DNA of 64,000 bases from Pseudomonas abietaniphila (GCF_039697315.1 NZ_CP155619.1:4650001-4714000); one strand, 5' to 3'; positions 24,253 to 33,339 are shown, numbered from the stretch's first letter. The notes: generated by a model from the sequence alone, not told the origin. Numbers and translations are program-made.

Positions 24253-26589
24253 ATGAGTGGATCACTTGTCTGTGTATCAAGGATATTCAAACCCTCATGT
24301 TTTCTGTCACTGGCCACCCTGTGCGTCAGCGCCGCCCACGCGGCGAATGTGAACCCTGGCGACTCCGCCGTGGTGAGCCCGGGCGATGCTGTTGATCGCT
24401 GGTCCCTGGGTTCAGGCTCCAGCCTGATCGTCAACGGCGCTCAGACCCTCGCCATCACCGCTGCTCCAGCTGCCACCGTGACGATCAACCCTGGAAGCAG
24501 CACGCAGGCGATCAGCGTGCTCGAGGGTTCTGTGGTCACCATCAGCGATTCGAACGTCAGTGCTGCTCCTGGCCAGTCGTTTGGTATGGCGATAACCGGC
24601 AGTTCAGCTGCGCTGACCAATACCAACGTCAGTAATGCCAACGGTGTCGGAATCAGTGGATCTCAGGACGGCACCACGAAAATTGGCAGTCGCTTCAGCA
24701 TCCTCGGCGGGACTGTCAGCGGCGGCCTGGGCGGGATCACGCTCTCAGAGCAGAGCACCCTGGACATGGATGGCACTCAGGTCACAGGAACAGGTGCAAC
24801 CAGTTACGGCGTGCTCGCGTTCGGGTCAGACATGACCCTGCGCAACAGCACCATCACCGGTGGCCTCAACGGCATCGTTTATCGCGGTACCGGGACCACC
24901 ACCCGCGTCGGCACGACTAACCTGGACGGTACTCATGTCGAGGGGCAAAGCGGTTCAGCGATTCTTCTGAGTGGCAGGAGAGTGCCGGTGGAGTTCAACC
25001 TCAACCTGCTCAACGGCACCACGCTGACCGGCGGCAACGGTAATGCACTGGAGGTGACTGATTCAGCCGTCGCCAATGTTCTGGTACAACGAAGTACGAT
25101 CGTCGGTAACGTTCAGGTCACCAATAACAGCACCACTAATCTGGCCGTCAACCAGGGCTCCCTGACCGGCGACATCGTGGTCGATGGCACGAGCCAGGGC
25201 GCCTTGTCCCTGCAAAATCAGGCAACGTTCACCGGCAACCTGATCAATGTCGACAACGTTGCCATTGGCGATCAATCCACCTGGAACATGGTGGCGTCCA
25301 ACACCATTGGTTCTCTGGCGATGAATGGCGGCGCGGTCAAGTTCGGAGGCGCCGATCAGTTCTATCAACTGAACGTGGCGAACCTTTCAGGCAGTGGCAC
25401 GTTCATCATGGACGTCGATTACGCCACCAATCAGCACGACACACTGAACGTGACCGGCACCGCAACGGGCAATCATACCTTGTTGATTGCCGGCTCCGGC
25501 GTCGACCCGGTTTCACCGCAGCAACTGACGGTCGTTCAGACCGCCGCAGGCGATGCCACCTTCGCACTGGCCGGTGGACGGGCGGTGGACGTGGGGACGT
25601 TTTCATATGACCTGGCGTCGGCCAGCAATGGTTCGGGCGGAACTGACTGGTTCCTCGACCCGGCCAGCAAAACCATCAGCCCCGGGACGGCCTCTGCATT
25701 GGCCTTGTTCAATACGGCGCCGACGGTCTGGTACGGCGAGCTCACCTCGTTGCGCAGCCGGATGGGCGAGCTGCGGCTCAACAAGGGCGACACCGGCGTC
25801 TGGATGCGCACTTACGGCAACAAGTATGACGTGAGTCAGTCATCCGGTCTGGGCTACAAGCAGACCCAATATGGCTTCTCACTGGGCGCGGATGCGCCGT
25901 TGCCGGTCGGTGACGGTCAGTGGCTGGTGGGGGTGCTGGCGGGCCAGAGCAATTCCAGTCTTGATCTCAGTCGCGGCACGTCCGGTTCTGTCAAAAGCTA
26001 TTACGCGGGTGTGTACACCACCTGGCTTGATCAAGACAGTGGTTATTACTTTGATGGCGTACTCAAATTCAACCGCTTTCGCAACGATGCCAAGGTCAGC
26101 ATGAGCGACGGTACCCGCGCCAAGGGCAATTACGATAACTCGGGCGCTGGCGGTTCGCTGGAGTTCGGACGCCATATCAAACTGGACGACGGCTACTTCG
26201 TTGAGCCTTTCACCCAACTGTCCGCTGTGGTGATTCAGGGCAAGGGCTTCACCCTCGATAACGACATGCAGGCCGACGGTGACCGCTCCCGCTCATTGCT
26301 GGGCAAGGTCGGTGTGACGGTAGGGCGCAATTTCGCGCTGGACAACGGCAGTGTCTTGCAGCCTTACGTCAAGGTGGCGGGTGCTCACGAGTTCGCCAAG
26401 AACAACCGGGTGGTGGTCAACGACAATACCTTCAATAACGACCTCTCGGGATCGCGAGCCGAACTGGGCGCAGGGGTTGCCGTGGCGTTCTCGCAGAACC
26501 TGCAGATGCATGCGGATTTCGACTACGCCAATGGCGAGAACATCGAGCAGCCGCTGGGCGCCAATCTCGGTGTGCGCTACAGCTGGTAA
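24253..26589 (+). CDS. Autotransporter (type V secretion) with pertactin-like passenger
   Basis: ATG 24253 has GGAG 7 nt upstream; an ATG at 24235 is less likely. The 778-residue product has a signal peptide (FLSLATLCVSAAHA-AN). A passenger of ~460 residues is rich in short Ser/Thr/Gly/Asn strand repeats typical of a right-handed beta-helix, and then comes a pertactin-like junction around VDYATNQHDTLNVTGTATGN. The C-terminal ~280 residues form the translocating barrel, starting near MGELRLNKGDTGVWMRTYG and ending in the aromatic LGVRYSW. No protease or lipase motif is seen, so adhesion or autoaggregation is more likely. Confidence 0.92.
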   Translation: MSGSLVCVSRIFKPSCFLSLATLCVSAAHAANVNPGDSAVVSPGDAVDRWSLGSGSSLIVNGAQTLAITAAPAATVTINPGSSTQAISVLEGSVVTISDSNVSAAPGQSFGMAITGSSAALTNTNVSNANGVGISGSQDGTTKIGSRFSILGGTVSGGLGGITLSEQSTLDMDGTQVTGTGATSYGVLAFGSDMTLRNSTITGGLNGIVYRGTGTTTRVGTTNLDGTHVEGQSGSAILLSGRRVPVEFNLNLLNGTTLTGGNGNALEVTDSAVANVLVQRSTIVGNVQVTNNSTTNLAVNQGSLTGDIVVDGTSQGALSLQNQATFTGNLINVDNVAIGDQSTWNMVASNTIGSLAMNGGAVKFGGADQFYQLNVANLSGSGTFIMDVDYATNQHDTLNVTGTATGNHTLLIAGSGVDPVSPQQLTVVQTAAGDATFALAGGRAVDVGTFSYDLASASNGSGGTDWFLDPASKTISPGTASALALFNTAPTVWYGELTSLRSRMGELRLNKGDTGVWMRTYGNKYDVSQSSGLGYKQTQYGFSLGADAPLPVGDGQWLVGVLAGQSNSSLDLSRGTSGSVKSYYAGVYTTWLDQDSGYYFDGVLKFNRFRNDAKVSMSDGTRAKGNYDNSGAGGSLEFGRHIKLDDGYFVEPFTQLSAVVIQGKGFTLDNDMQADGDRSRSLLGKVGVTVGRNFALDNGSVLQPYVKVAGAHEFAKNNRVVVNDNTFNNDLSGSRAELGAGVAVAFSQNLQMHADFDYANGENIEQPLGANLGVRYSW

Positions 26590-26608
26590 CTAGCGTCAGC
26601 GCCATCCT

Positions 26609-26641
26609 CAAAAAGCCCCTCACTCGCGAGGGGCTTTTTTT
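26609..26641. terminator. Bidirectional rho-independent terminator
   Basis: AAAAAGCCCCT, a short loop, then AGGGGCTTTTTTT. It separates the convergent autotransporter (stop 26589) and HAD gene (stop 26645) and has T-runs in both directions. Confidence 0.9.
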
Positions 26642-26644
26642 GGC

Positions 26645-27298
26645 TCACGTCCAGCTGTGAATCGGCCAGCCAGCCTTCTGCGCGGCCTCCCGAAGCACCG
26701 GATCGGGGTTCACCACGTGGGGGAAATCGACCTTCTGCAACAGTGGCAGGTCGTTGCGTGAGTCTGAGTAGAAACTGGCGCCTTCGAGGTTTTCGCCTTC
26801 CTGATCCAGCCACTCCATCAAACGGGTGATCTTGCCTTCGCGGTACGTCAGCACGCCTTGGGTCTTGCCGCTGTAGACGCCGTGGGCGATGTCCAGATCA
26901 ATGGCGAGCACTTCATCGACGCCGATTCGCTCGGCAATGGGTTTGACCAGATGCACACCGGACGCCGAGATGATGAGGATGCGGTCACCGGCCGCGCGGT
27001 GTTCGGCGATGGCTTTGGTAGCGTCGCTGAAAATGATCGGTTCGATGAAGTCCTCGACCCAGGGCCCCACCAGAAAATCCACTTCTTCAGGCGTGCGACC
27101 GATCATGGGTTCGAGGCTGAACGCCATGTAGTCTTCCATCGCCAGATCGCCCTTGCTGTAAGCCTCCATCAGTTCATGGTCTTTCTTGATGAAGGACTCG
27201 GGATCGACCCAGCCCAGACGGCCCATCTGCTCGCTCCACAGGCTGGCGCAGTCACCATGAATCAGGGTTTCGTCCAGGTCGAATATTGCTAATGCCAT
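26645..27298 (-). CDS. HAD-IB family phosphatase (SerB-like)
   Basis: A 217-residue protein with all phosphatase motifs: FDLDETL (Asp6, Asp8), ISASGVH (~110), a Lys in YSGKTQG (~143) and SDSRNDLPLL (~178). The helical cap between ~20 and 80 is of the C1 type found in phosphoserine phosphatase-like enzymes. It dephosphorylates a small phosphate ester, perhaps an aminoalcohol phosphate or phosphoserine-like compound. It is the last gene on the strand of the ABC transporter at 27509-32185, separated by a REP doublet, so it may act on the imported substrate. Confidence 0.85.
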   Translation of the reverse strand: MALAIFDLDETLIHGDCASLWSEQMGRLGWVDPESFIKKDHELMEAYSKGDLAMEDYMAFSLEPMIGRTPEEVDFLVGPWVEDFIEPIIFSDATKAIAEHRAAGDRILIISASGVHLVKPIAERIGVDEVLAIDLDIAHGVYSGKTQGVLTYREGKITRLMEWLDQEGENLEGASFYSDSRNDLPLLQKVDFPHVVNPDPVLREAAQKAGWPIHSWT

Positions 27299-27335
27299 TA
27301 CCGCTGTCCTCTTTTTTGATACTTACGCAATCATT

Positions 27336-27470
27336 TGTAGGAGCGTGGCTTGTCCCGCGATCGGCGGGGAACCCGCCGTGAAACCTGAGAAGCGGCTAGC
27401 TCTGAAAGACCGTGTCTGTCGGGTTTGCTGCCGGCTCCCGGCAGATCGCGGGACAAGCCACGCTCCTACA
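27336..27470. repeat. REP doublet (GTAGGAGCGTGGCTTGTCCCGC family)
   Basis: Two inverted copies of the 23-bp sequence starting GTAGGAGCGTGGCTTGTC end at 27336 and 27470, with a ~88-bp centre. They lie between the ABC ATPase stop and the HAD phosphatase start. Confidence 0.9.
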
Positions 27471-27508
27471 GGATCGCGGTCGTCGACAAAGGTCGTGCAA
27501 CATTGGAT

Positions 27509-28498
27509 TCAGGCCACTTCACACAGCGCCGAATCTTCAATGTTCAGGGTGACGCGCTGGCCGTTCGGGTGCAAGTCATTGGCCGAACGGTTGAGCACAT
27601 CGACCACCAGTTCCACACCTCGCGCTTCGACACGATAACGGATCACATTGCCCAGCAGGCTGTGGCTGCGCACTTCGCCTTCCAGCGAGCCGGTCAGGCT
27701 CAGTTGAATGGCTTCTGGCCGGATCGCCACACGGCTGCTGATCGGGCGCTGCATCAGGCGGCTGGCGGCGTCGGGTTCCAGCAGGTTGTAGTTACCGATG
27801 AAGCCGGCGGCGAACGCATCGACCGGCGCGGTGTACAGGGTTTCGGCATCGCCGCTCTGCACGATCCGACCCTGGTTCATCAGGAAGATCCGGTCCGACA
27901 TGGTCAGCGCCTCTTCCTGATCATGGGTCACGAAAATCGTGGTCAGGCCCAGTTCCTGCTGGATCGCCCGGATCTGTTCGCGCAGGTGTTTGCGAATGCG
28001 TGCATCCAGCGCCGACAGCGGTTCGTCGAGCAGCAGCAGGCGAGGGCGGGTCACCAGTGAGCGCGCCAGCGCCACACGCTGGCACTGGCCGCCCGACATC
28101 TGGTGCGGATAACGTTTGGCGAGCTCGGTCAGCTCCACCAGCTTCAGCACCTCGGCCACGCGCTGTCTGGTTTCATCGGCGCTGACCTTCTGCATGCGCA
28201 AGCCGAAGGCGACGTTTTGCTCCACGTTCATGTTGGGGAACAGCGCATAGCTCTGGAACACCATCCCGATGCCGCGCTTCTGCGGCGACACCGGCACGAT
28301 GTTCTTGCCGTCGAGGAAGATCCGCCCGCTGGTGACCGAGGTCAGCCCGGCGATGCAGCGCAAAAGGGTGGATTTACCGCAGCCGGACGGGCCGAGCAGG
28401 GTCACGAACTCGCCCTTGTTGATCACGCAGTTGATGTCACTGAAGACCGCTGTGCTGGCGTAGTTCTTTTGCAGGTTTTCGACACTGACGAAGCTCAT
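27509..28498 (-). CDS. ABC transporter ATP-binding protein (organophosphorus/AEP-type importer)
   Basis: A 329-residue ATPase: Walker A LLGPSGCGKSTLLR (~35), signature MSGGQCQRVALARSL (~135), Walker B LLLLDEPLSALDAR, His switch FVTHDQEEAL and a TOBE tail. It is coupled to the upstream permease (stop 28500, ATG 28498). The two separate permeases, the FbpA/AfuA-like binding protein and the phosphatase genes recall the 2-aminoethylphosphonate-type systems, but the substrate is inferred. From memory the set matches PA3250-PA3255 in gene order. Confidence 0.9.
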   Translation of the reverse strand: MSFVSVENLQKNYASTAVFSDINCVINKGEFVTLLGPSGCGKSTLLRCIAGLTSVTSGRIFLDGKNIVPVSPQKRGIGMVFQSYALFPNMNVEQNVAFGLRMQKVSADETRQRVAEVLKLVELTELAKRYPHQMSGGQCQRVALARSLVTRPRLLLLDEPLSALDARIRKHLREQIRAIQQELGLTTIFVTHDQEEALTMSDRIFLMNQGRIVQSGDAETLYTAPVDAFAAGFIGNYNLLEPDAASRLMQRPISSRVAIRPEAIQLSLTGSLEGEVRSHSLLGNVIRYRVEARGVELVVDVLNRSANDLHPNGQRVTLNIEDSALCEVA

Positions 28499-28499
28499 A

Positions 28500-29297
28500 T
28501 CAGTCTTTGTCCTTGTTGAGTCGATTGGCCGCCCAAGTCAGCAGCAATACGAAGAAGAAATAAGAGATCACCAGCGCGCTGTTGAAGTGTCCGCTGCTGT
28601 TGCGCATGTTGTTCAGGTAAACCTGCAGCGTTTCGTAGCGGGTGCCGACCAGCAGGTTGGCGAACACAAACTCACCGAACAGGAAGGAGAACGACAGCAG
28701 CAGGGCGATCATCAGGCCTTTGCGCAGGTTCGGCAGCACGACCAGAAACGCCGCCTGAAAGGTACTGGCGCCGAGCAACTGAGCCGCGTCCATCAGGTCG
28801 ACCAGGTTGATCGCCTGGAGGTTGTTGGTGATCGCCCGGTACATGAAGGGCAGGGCAATGGTGAAGTAGCAACCGATCAGGATCCACGGCGTGCCGACCA
28901 TCGCCAGCGGCCCGGAACCGTAGAGCTGCAGCAGCCCGACCGACGACACCACCGGCGGCACGGCGAACGGCAACAGGATCAGGATATTCATCAGCGCGTC
29001 GAGTTTCGGGAAGTGGTAATGCACCACGAACAACAGCGGCAGGATCAGCACCACCGACAGGATCAGCGCACCGACACACACCAGCAACGACTGCCCGAAC
29101 GCCATCAGGAAGCGCGGGTCGCTCCACAGCGCCACGTACCATTTGTAGGTGAAGCCGGCGGGAAGAATGGTGGCCGACCAACTGGTCGCAATGGAGTAAA
29201 CGAAGGTGCCCAGCAGAGGCGCCAGCAGGATCAGAAACAGGATGTACACCACCACGCGGTGGTAAAGCCCGGCCGGGCCGCGTTCAGCGCGAGACAT
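28500..29297 (-). CDS. ABC transporter permease
   Basis: A 265-residue inner-membrane protein with about six hydrophobic segments (the first is VVVYILFLILLAPLLGTFVY). An EAA-like loop lies around AAQLLGASTFQAAFLVVLPN (~175-195). Its start overlaps the stop of the upstream permease by 14 bp, and the ATPase gene follows after one base, so this is a tightly coupled operon. Confidence 0.9.
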   Translation of the reverse strand: MSRAERGPAGLYHRVVVYILFLILLAPLLGTFVYSIATSWSATILPAGFTYKWYVALWSDPRFLMAFGQSLLVCVGALILSVVLILPLLFVVHYHFPKLDALMNILILLPFAVPPVVSSVGLLQLYGSGPLAMVGTPWILIGCYFTIALPFMYRAITNNLQAINLVDLMDAAQLLGASTFQAAFLVVLPNLRKGLMIALLLSFSFLFGEFVFANLLVGTRYETLQVYLNNMRNSSGHFNSALVISYFFFVLLLTWAANRLNKDKD

Positions 29298-30126
29298 GGT
29301 AGCTCCTCTTCAACAGCCACTGATGAACGATGGTGACCAGGGTCATCATGCCCACCAGAATCATCGCCAGGGCGCTGGCCATGTTCGGGTCCAGCGTGAT
29401 ATCGCCCGCGACCATGGCCGCGATGCGGATGGGCAGGACGTTGAAGTTGCCAGTGGTCAGCGCATACACCGTGGCATAAGCGCCCAGTGCGTTGGCCAGG
29501 AGGATCACGAAGGTGCCGAGCAGGGCCGGCGTCAGCACCGGAATGCCGATATGCCGCCAGAAATCCCAGGTGCTGGCGCCCAGCAGGGACGCCGATTCGC
29601 GCCAGTCTTCGCGCAGTGCGTCGAACGCGGGGTAAAGCAGCAGCACACCGAGCGGAATCTGGAAGTAGGTGTAGAGGATGATCAGCCCGGTTTTCGAATA
29701 CAGGTTGAAGTCATCGATGATGCCGGCCTGCTTCAGAATCAACGTCAGCGCGCCGTTGAAGCCCAGCAGGATGATGAACGCGAACGCCAGCGGGACGCCG
29801 GAAAAGTTGCTGGTCATGTTGGCGAAGGCGCTGACGAAGTCACGCAGCCGTGACGGCACCTTGCGCAGCGAGTAACTGCCGAGGATCGCGATGACGATGC
29901 CGATCAGGCTCGACCAGAAACTGATCTCCAGGCTGTACTGCATGGCCTGTCGGTAGAAGCGCGAGTTGAAGGCCTTGATGAAGTTGTCCACACCCCAACC
30001 GGCGTCCGAATACAGGCTGTTGATGGCGACCCAGGCGAGCGGGGCGATCTGAAACGCGATGAAAAAAAGGGCAAAAGGCACCAGGCACAACAGCCCCAGC
30101 CATTTGCCGCGACTCTGTGAATTCAC
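29284..30126 (-). CDS. ABC transporter permease
   Basis: A 280-residue inner-membrane permease: about six hydrophobic segments (LGLLCLVPFALFFIAFQIAP first) and an EAA-like loop ESASLLGASTWDFWRHIGIP (~185-205). It overlaps the stop of the upstream phosphoesterase gene by 4 bp and the start of the next permease by 14 bp. It is the partner subunit of the permease at 28500-29297. Confidence 0.9.
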   Translation of the reverse strand: MNSQSRGKWLGLLCLVPFALFFIAFQIAPLAWVAINSLYSDAGWGVDNFIKAFNSRFYRQAMQYSLEISFWSSLIGIVIAILGSYSLRKVPSRLRDFVSAFANMTSNFSGVPLAFAFIILLGFNGALTLILKQAGIIDDFNLYSKTGLIILYTYFQIPLGVLLLYPAFDALREDWRESASLLGASTWDFWRHIGIPVLTPALLGTFVILLANALGAYATVYALTTGNFNVLPIRIAAMVAGDITLDPNMASALAMILVGMMTLVTIVHQWLLKRSYHVSR

Positions 30127-30929
30127 TTGAGCACCTCTCTGCAGACGGGTTTGTCGTGGGGCACGCCAAGCAGCTCGCAGACCGTCCCGCAGAGGTCGGT
30201 CTGTCTGGGTGACGCTTCGGGATCGAGGCTGAACGCATCGCCGATCACGAACAGCGGCACTTCACGCTCCTCGGGCAGGATGCCGTTGTGCGAGCGGTCG
30301 TTGTTCATGCCATGGTCGGCGGTCACCAGCACTTGATAACCGGCGTCCAGCCAGCGCTGCAGGTATTCGGCGAGGATGATGTCGGCCGAGCGCGCGCTGT
30401 TGCGGTACTGCGGGGTATCGAGGCCGTGTTTGTGGCCGGCGTCATCAATGTTCATCGGATGGATGAACAGGAAGTTCGGTTGATGCGCCGTTCGCAGATG
30501 CTCGGCATCGTCGAACAGGTGGGAATCGGGGTAGTGATCGACGTAGTAGAAATGACCGTGCTGGATCGGCAGGTCAGCGTCGTCGGTGTGGCGGTCGCGG
30601 CTGGCGATGAACGGGCTGCGGTTGTACAGCTCGCTGACCCAGTGATACGCGGCGGCGGCCGTGGTCAGACCCGATGCGGCGGCGTAATGAAACACGCTGC
30701 GCTGGTTGGACAGGCGTGAAACGTGGTTGTGCACGATGCCGCTGTCGATGGGCGCGACACCCGTCAGAATGCATTCGTACAATGGTCGGGAAAGCGCCGG
30801 CAGTTCGCATTCGAGCTTGTACAGCGCGGCGCGACCTGCGTTTCGATACGCCAGCAAATGCCCCATTGCATGCTGCGCCACGCTGTAACTCAGGCCGTCC
30901 AGCAGGATCAGAATGACGTTGTGTTTCAT
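30123..30929 (-). CDS. Alkaline-phosphatase-superfamily enzyme (cytosolic, NPP-like)
   Basis: ATG 30929 is preferred over an in-frame start at 30995 because GGAG lies 5 bases before it; the 268-residue protein then begins MKHNVILILLDGLSY. Metal ligands of the superfamily are visible: Asp10 (LLDGLSY), the nucleophile region ALSRPLYECILTG (Ser in the place of the usual Thr), NIDDAGHKHG and TADHGMN. There is no signal peptide, so it acts on something already imported, probably cleaving a phosphodiester or phosphonate. It is the first gene after the REP doublet and overlaps the permease gene by 4 bp. The substrate is not known. Confidence 0.85.
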   Translation of the reverse strand: MKHNVILILLDGLSYSVAQHAMGHLLAYRNAGRAALYKLECELPALSRPLYECILTGVAPIDSGIVHNHVSRLSNQRSVFHYAAASGLTTAAAAYHWVSELYNRSPFIASRDRHTDDADLPIQHGHFYYVDHYPDSHLFDDAEHLRTAHQPNFLFIHPMNIDDAGHKHGLDTPQYRNSARSADIILAEYLQRWLDAGYQVLVTADHGMNNDRSHNGILPEEREVPLFVIGDAFSLDPEASPRQTDLCGTVCELLGVPHDKPVCREVLK

Positions 30930-30973
30930 GGCCTCTCCGGGGGGCTTCGGTGGTGCGGGACGGACGCAGATCC

Positions 30974-31068
30974 CTGTGGGAGTGAGCTTGCTCACGAATG
31001 CTGAGTCTCAGCCGCCGGATAGGGGGGCGGATGTACCCACGTCTTCGTGAGCAAGCTCACTCCCACAG
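30974..31068. repeat. REP doublet (TGTGGGAGTGAGCTTGCTCACGA family)
   Basis: Inverted copies of CTGTGGGAGTGAGCTTGCTC face each other with a ~45-bp centre, between the binding-protein gene and the phosphoesterase gene of one operon. They may set the higher expression of the binding protein by protecting its mRNA end. Confidence 0.9.
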
Positions 31069-31120
31069 AGAAAATGTTGCATCAGAGAGTGGCGCTCCCT
31101 CCTTGAAGCGCCTACCCGGA

Positions 31121-32185
31121 TTACTGCATTTCTACAATGACCTGCTCGTTCCACTGCTGAGGCAAGGCTTTCGAGGTTTTTTCCCAGGCCGCGGCGTCTT
31201 TGATCGGCGTCACGTTCTTGTACTGCTCGTTAGGCAGCAGCTTGGCTTGCACTTCCGGTGGCAGCTTCAGGTGATCGGCACGGATCGGACGGGCGTTGCC
31301 GTTGGCCAGGTTGATCTGACCGGCGTCGCTGAAGATGTACTCGCGCGCCAGCTTGGCCGCGTTCGGGTGTTTGGCGTATTTGTTGATGATGGTGGTGTAG
31401 CCCGAGATCACCGAGCCGTCAGACGGGATCAGCACGACGTAATCGTCCGGGTTGGCCATCTTGGCTTTGTAGCTCAGGCCGTTGAAGTCCCATACCACGC
31501 CGACTTCCACTTCGCCTTTTTCCATGGTCTGGATGGTCGGGTTGTTGATGCCCAGACGCTTCTGCTTGGCCAGTTCGGTGAACAGTTGCAGGCCTGGGGC
31601 GATATTGGTTTCGTCACCTTTCATCGCAATCGCTGCCGCCAGCACACCGTTGGCCGCTTGAGCCGCGGTGCTCACATCGCCGATGGTGACTTTGTATTTA
31701 CCGGTCTTCAGGTCAGCCCAGGACTTCGGCACGTCGGAGCCGTGCAGCAGCTTCTTGTTGACGATGAAGGCGATGGTGCCGGTGTAGGCCAGTGCCCAGT
31801 GACCGTCCTTGTCTTTCGCCCAGTCCGGAACCTGATCCCAGGTGGTCGGCTTGTAAGGCTGGGTCACACCCTTGGCTACGGCGATGGGGCCGAAAGCGGC
31901 GCCCACGTCGCCGATATCGGCGCTGGCGTTGTCTTTTTCCGCATCGAACTTGGCCACTTCCTGTGCCGAACTCATGTCGGTGTCCATGTGCACCAGGCCG
32001 TACTTGGCCGTCAGGTCGGTCCAGGTGCCTTTCCAGTTCGCCCAGTCATCGGGCATGCCCACGCTGTTGACCGCGCCTTCGGTTTTCGCGGCGGCTTCCA
32101 GATCTTTGACGGAGTCGGCGGCCATGGCCGAGGTGCTCAGCGCGATGGCCGAACCCAGGAGTGATGCCAGCAAAAGGTGTTTCAT
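31121..32185 (-). CDS. ABC importer periplasmic substrate-binding protein
   Basis: A 354-residue protein with AAAGGAGC 6 nt before ATG 32185. The signal peptide is MKHLLLASLLGSAIALSTSA (cleavage near MAA-DS). The mature part has the type-II binding-protein pattern (EAAAKTEGAVNSVGMP, IGDVGAAFGPIAVAKG). It is the promoter-proximal gene of the transport operon and is divergent from the GntR gene at 32572. Operator-like sequences lie in the shared gap. The ligand is unknown; an organophosphorus compound is likely given the phosphatases downstream. Confidence 0.88.
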   Translation of the reverse strand: MKHLLLASLLGSAIALSTSAMAADSVKDLEAAAKTEGAVNSVGMPDDWANWKGTWTDLTAKYGLVHMDTDMSSAQEVAKFDAEKDNASADIGDVGAAFGPIAVAKGVTQPYKPTTWDQVPDWAKDKDGHWALAYTGTIAFIVNKKLLHGSDVPKSWADLKTGKYKVTIGDVSTAAQAANGVLAAAIAMKGDETNIAPGLQLFTELAKQKRLGINNPTIQTMEKGEVEVGVVWDFNGLSYKAKMANPDDYVVLIPSDGSVISGYTTIINKYAKHPNAAKLAREYIFSDAGQINLANGNARPIRADHLKLPPEVQAKLLPNEQYKNVTPIKDAAAWEKTSKALPQQWNEQVIVEMQ

Positions 32186-32269
32186 TCGAAGCTCCTTTGG
32201 TGCACTTCTCGACGTTTTATAAGAAAGGGTCGGTGAAATGCTCGTTGCGGGTTGGGATGTCTGGTGCGT

Positions 32270-32281
32270 TGGTCTAGGTCA
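32270..32281. promoter_or_regulatory. GntR/HutC-type operator-like site (TGGTCTAGGTCA)
   Basis: The site matches 10 of 12 bases of TGGTCTAGACCA, the palindrome typical of HutC-subfamily GntR regulators such as NagR/DasR. It is 85 bp upstream of the binding-protein start, so it could repress that operon. Confidence 0.5.
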
Positions 32282-32491
32282 GCAATACCTGAGCCAAGTT
32301 AGGCCACTCTCATGACACTTTCGTGTCTGGACCGACTTTTGCTGGGGTTAACACGAGCAGGCGGTATGGCTGTGGGGTAAGCGTAGACCATGGCCAACTC
32401 ACTGATATAAAAAGCCTAATTTCTTTTTATTGTCTGATTTTTCAAGCGGATCGCGCTGGCTTGTCACGTAACAGTCATCTACGCTGCCTAG

Positions 32492-32501
32492 GCTCTAGAG
32501 C
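32492..32501. promoter_or_regulatory. GCTCTAGAGC palindrome
   Basis: A perfect 10-bp palindrome in the 386-bp gap between the divergent binding-protein and GntR genes, 71-80 bp before the GntR start. It shares the CTAG core of the other two sites. It may be a further weak operator; no other element was seen in this gap. Confidence 0.3.
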
Positions 32502-32546
32502 ACTGAAACGGGCCATCATGCTGTCGATCCTGCCCCCCTTTAGCGC

Positions 32547-32558
32547 TGGTCTAGTCCA
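32547..32558. promoter_or_regulatory. GntR/HutC-type operator-like site (TGGTCTAGTCCA)
   Basis: Eleven of 12 bases fit TGGTCTAGACCA. It lies 14 bp before ATG 32572 of the GntR gene, a position suited to autorepression. Confidence 0.55.
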
Positions 32559-32571
32559 GATAGGTAACGCA

Positions 32572-33291
32572 ATGCGCCAGGATGTGCCTCGAGCGGTGAC
32601 GACCATCTGCAATGCCCTGCAGGAGCAGATCGAGCATGGTTTGTTGCTGCCCGGTAGCAAATTGCCTGCTGAACGCAAGCTTAGTGAAGTATTCGATACC
32701 ACGCGCATAACCTTGCGCGAGGCGCTGGTGCAGCTGGAGGCTCAAGGGCTGATCTATCGCGAAGAGCGCCGGGGCTGGTTCATCTCGCCCCCTCGGCTGG
32801 CCTATGACTTGATGCGTCGCAGCCACTTCCACGCGATGGTGCAGGCGCAAGGCCGCGTGCCGGCGACGCAGGTGATTTCCGCGCGACTGCAACCGGCATC
32901 GGCGGCGATCTGTAATTTGCTTCAGCTCCCGGCATTGTCCAGCGTGATCCAGATCTGCCGTGCGCGGCGCATCGACGAGCGATTGGTGCTGTACGTCGAG
33001 CATTACCTGAACCCCGAGTACTTCCCGCAGGTCCTGGATTTCGACCTCAATCAGTCACTGACCGAGCTGTACGCCAGTCACTACGGCATTCGTTACGGCC
33101 AGGTGCGTTTCGAAATGGTGCCCACCGCACTGCCGATGGACGCGGCGGCGGCATTGAAAGTCTCGATCGGCAGCCCCGGTTTGCGCATTGCCAGGGTCAA
33201 CCACGATCAGCGCGGCCGCCTGATCGATTGCGACCTGGAGTACTGGCGGCATGATGCGATTCATGTGAGTGCGGTGGTTGCGGACGTCTGA
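32572..33291 (+). CDS. GntR-family regulator, HutC/UTRA subfamily
   Basis: ATG 32572 is chosen because the family N terminus starts here (MRQDVPRAVTTICNALQEQI); a frame open to 32323 would carry 83 unrelated residues. The 239-residue product has a winged HTH at ~10-75 (KLPAERKLSEVFDTTRITLR) and a UTRA ligand domain (~85-235). UTRA regulators of this type sense sugar phosphates, phosphonates or histidine-like compounds. It is divergent from the transport operon, and both promoters carry CTAG-type palindromes, so it most likely controls that operon and itself. From memory PA3249 is the counterpart. Confidence 0.88.
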   Translation: MRQDVPRAVTTICNALQEQIEHGLLLPGSKLPAERKLSEVFDTTRITLREALVQLEAQGLIYREERRGWFISPPRLAYDLMRRSHFHAMVQAQGRVPATQVISARLQPASAAICNLLQLPALSSVIQICRARRIDERLVLYVEHYLNPEYFPQVLDFDLNQSLTELYASHYGIRYGQVRFEMVPTALPMDAAAALKVSIGSPGLRIARVNHDQRGRLIDCDLEYWRHDAIHVSAVVADV

Positions 33292-33339
33292 GACGTGTCC
33301 CAGGGGACTGAGCATCCGTCGCGCGCTCGCTGCAGTCTT

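Noticed and set aside
31121..32185. Calling the importer a proven 2-aminoethylphosphonate system
   Set aside because: No phosphonatase or transaminase for this compound is in the window; the substrate remains open.
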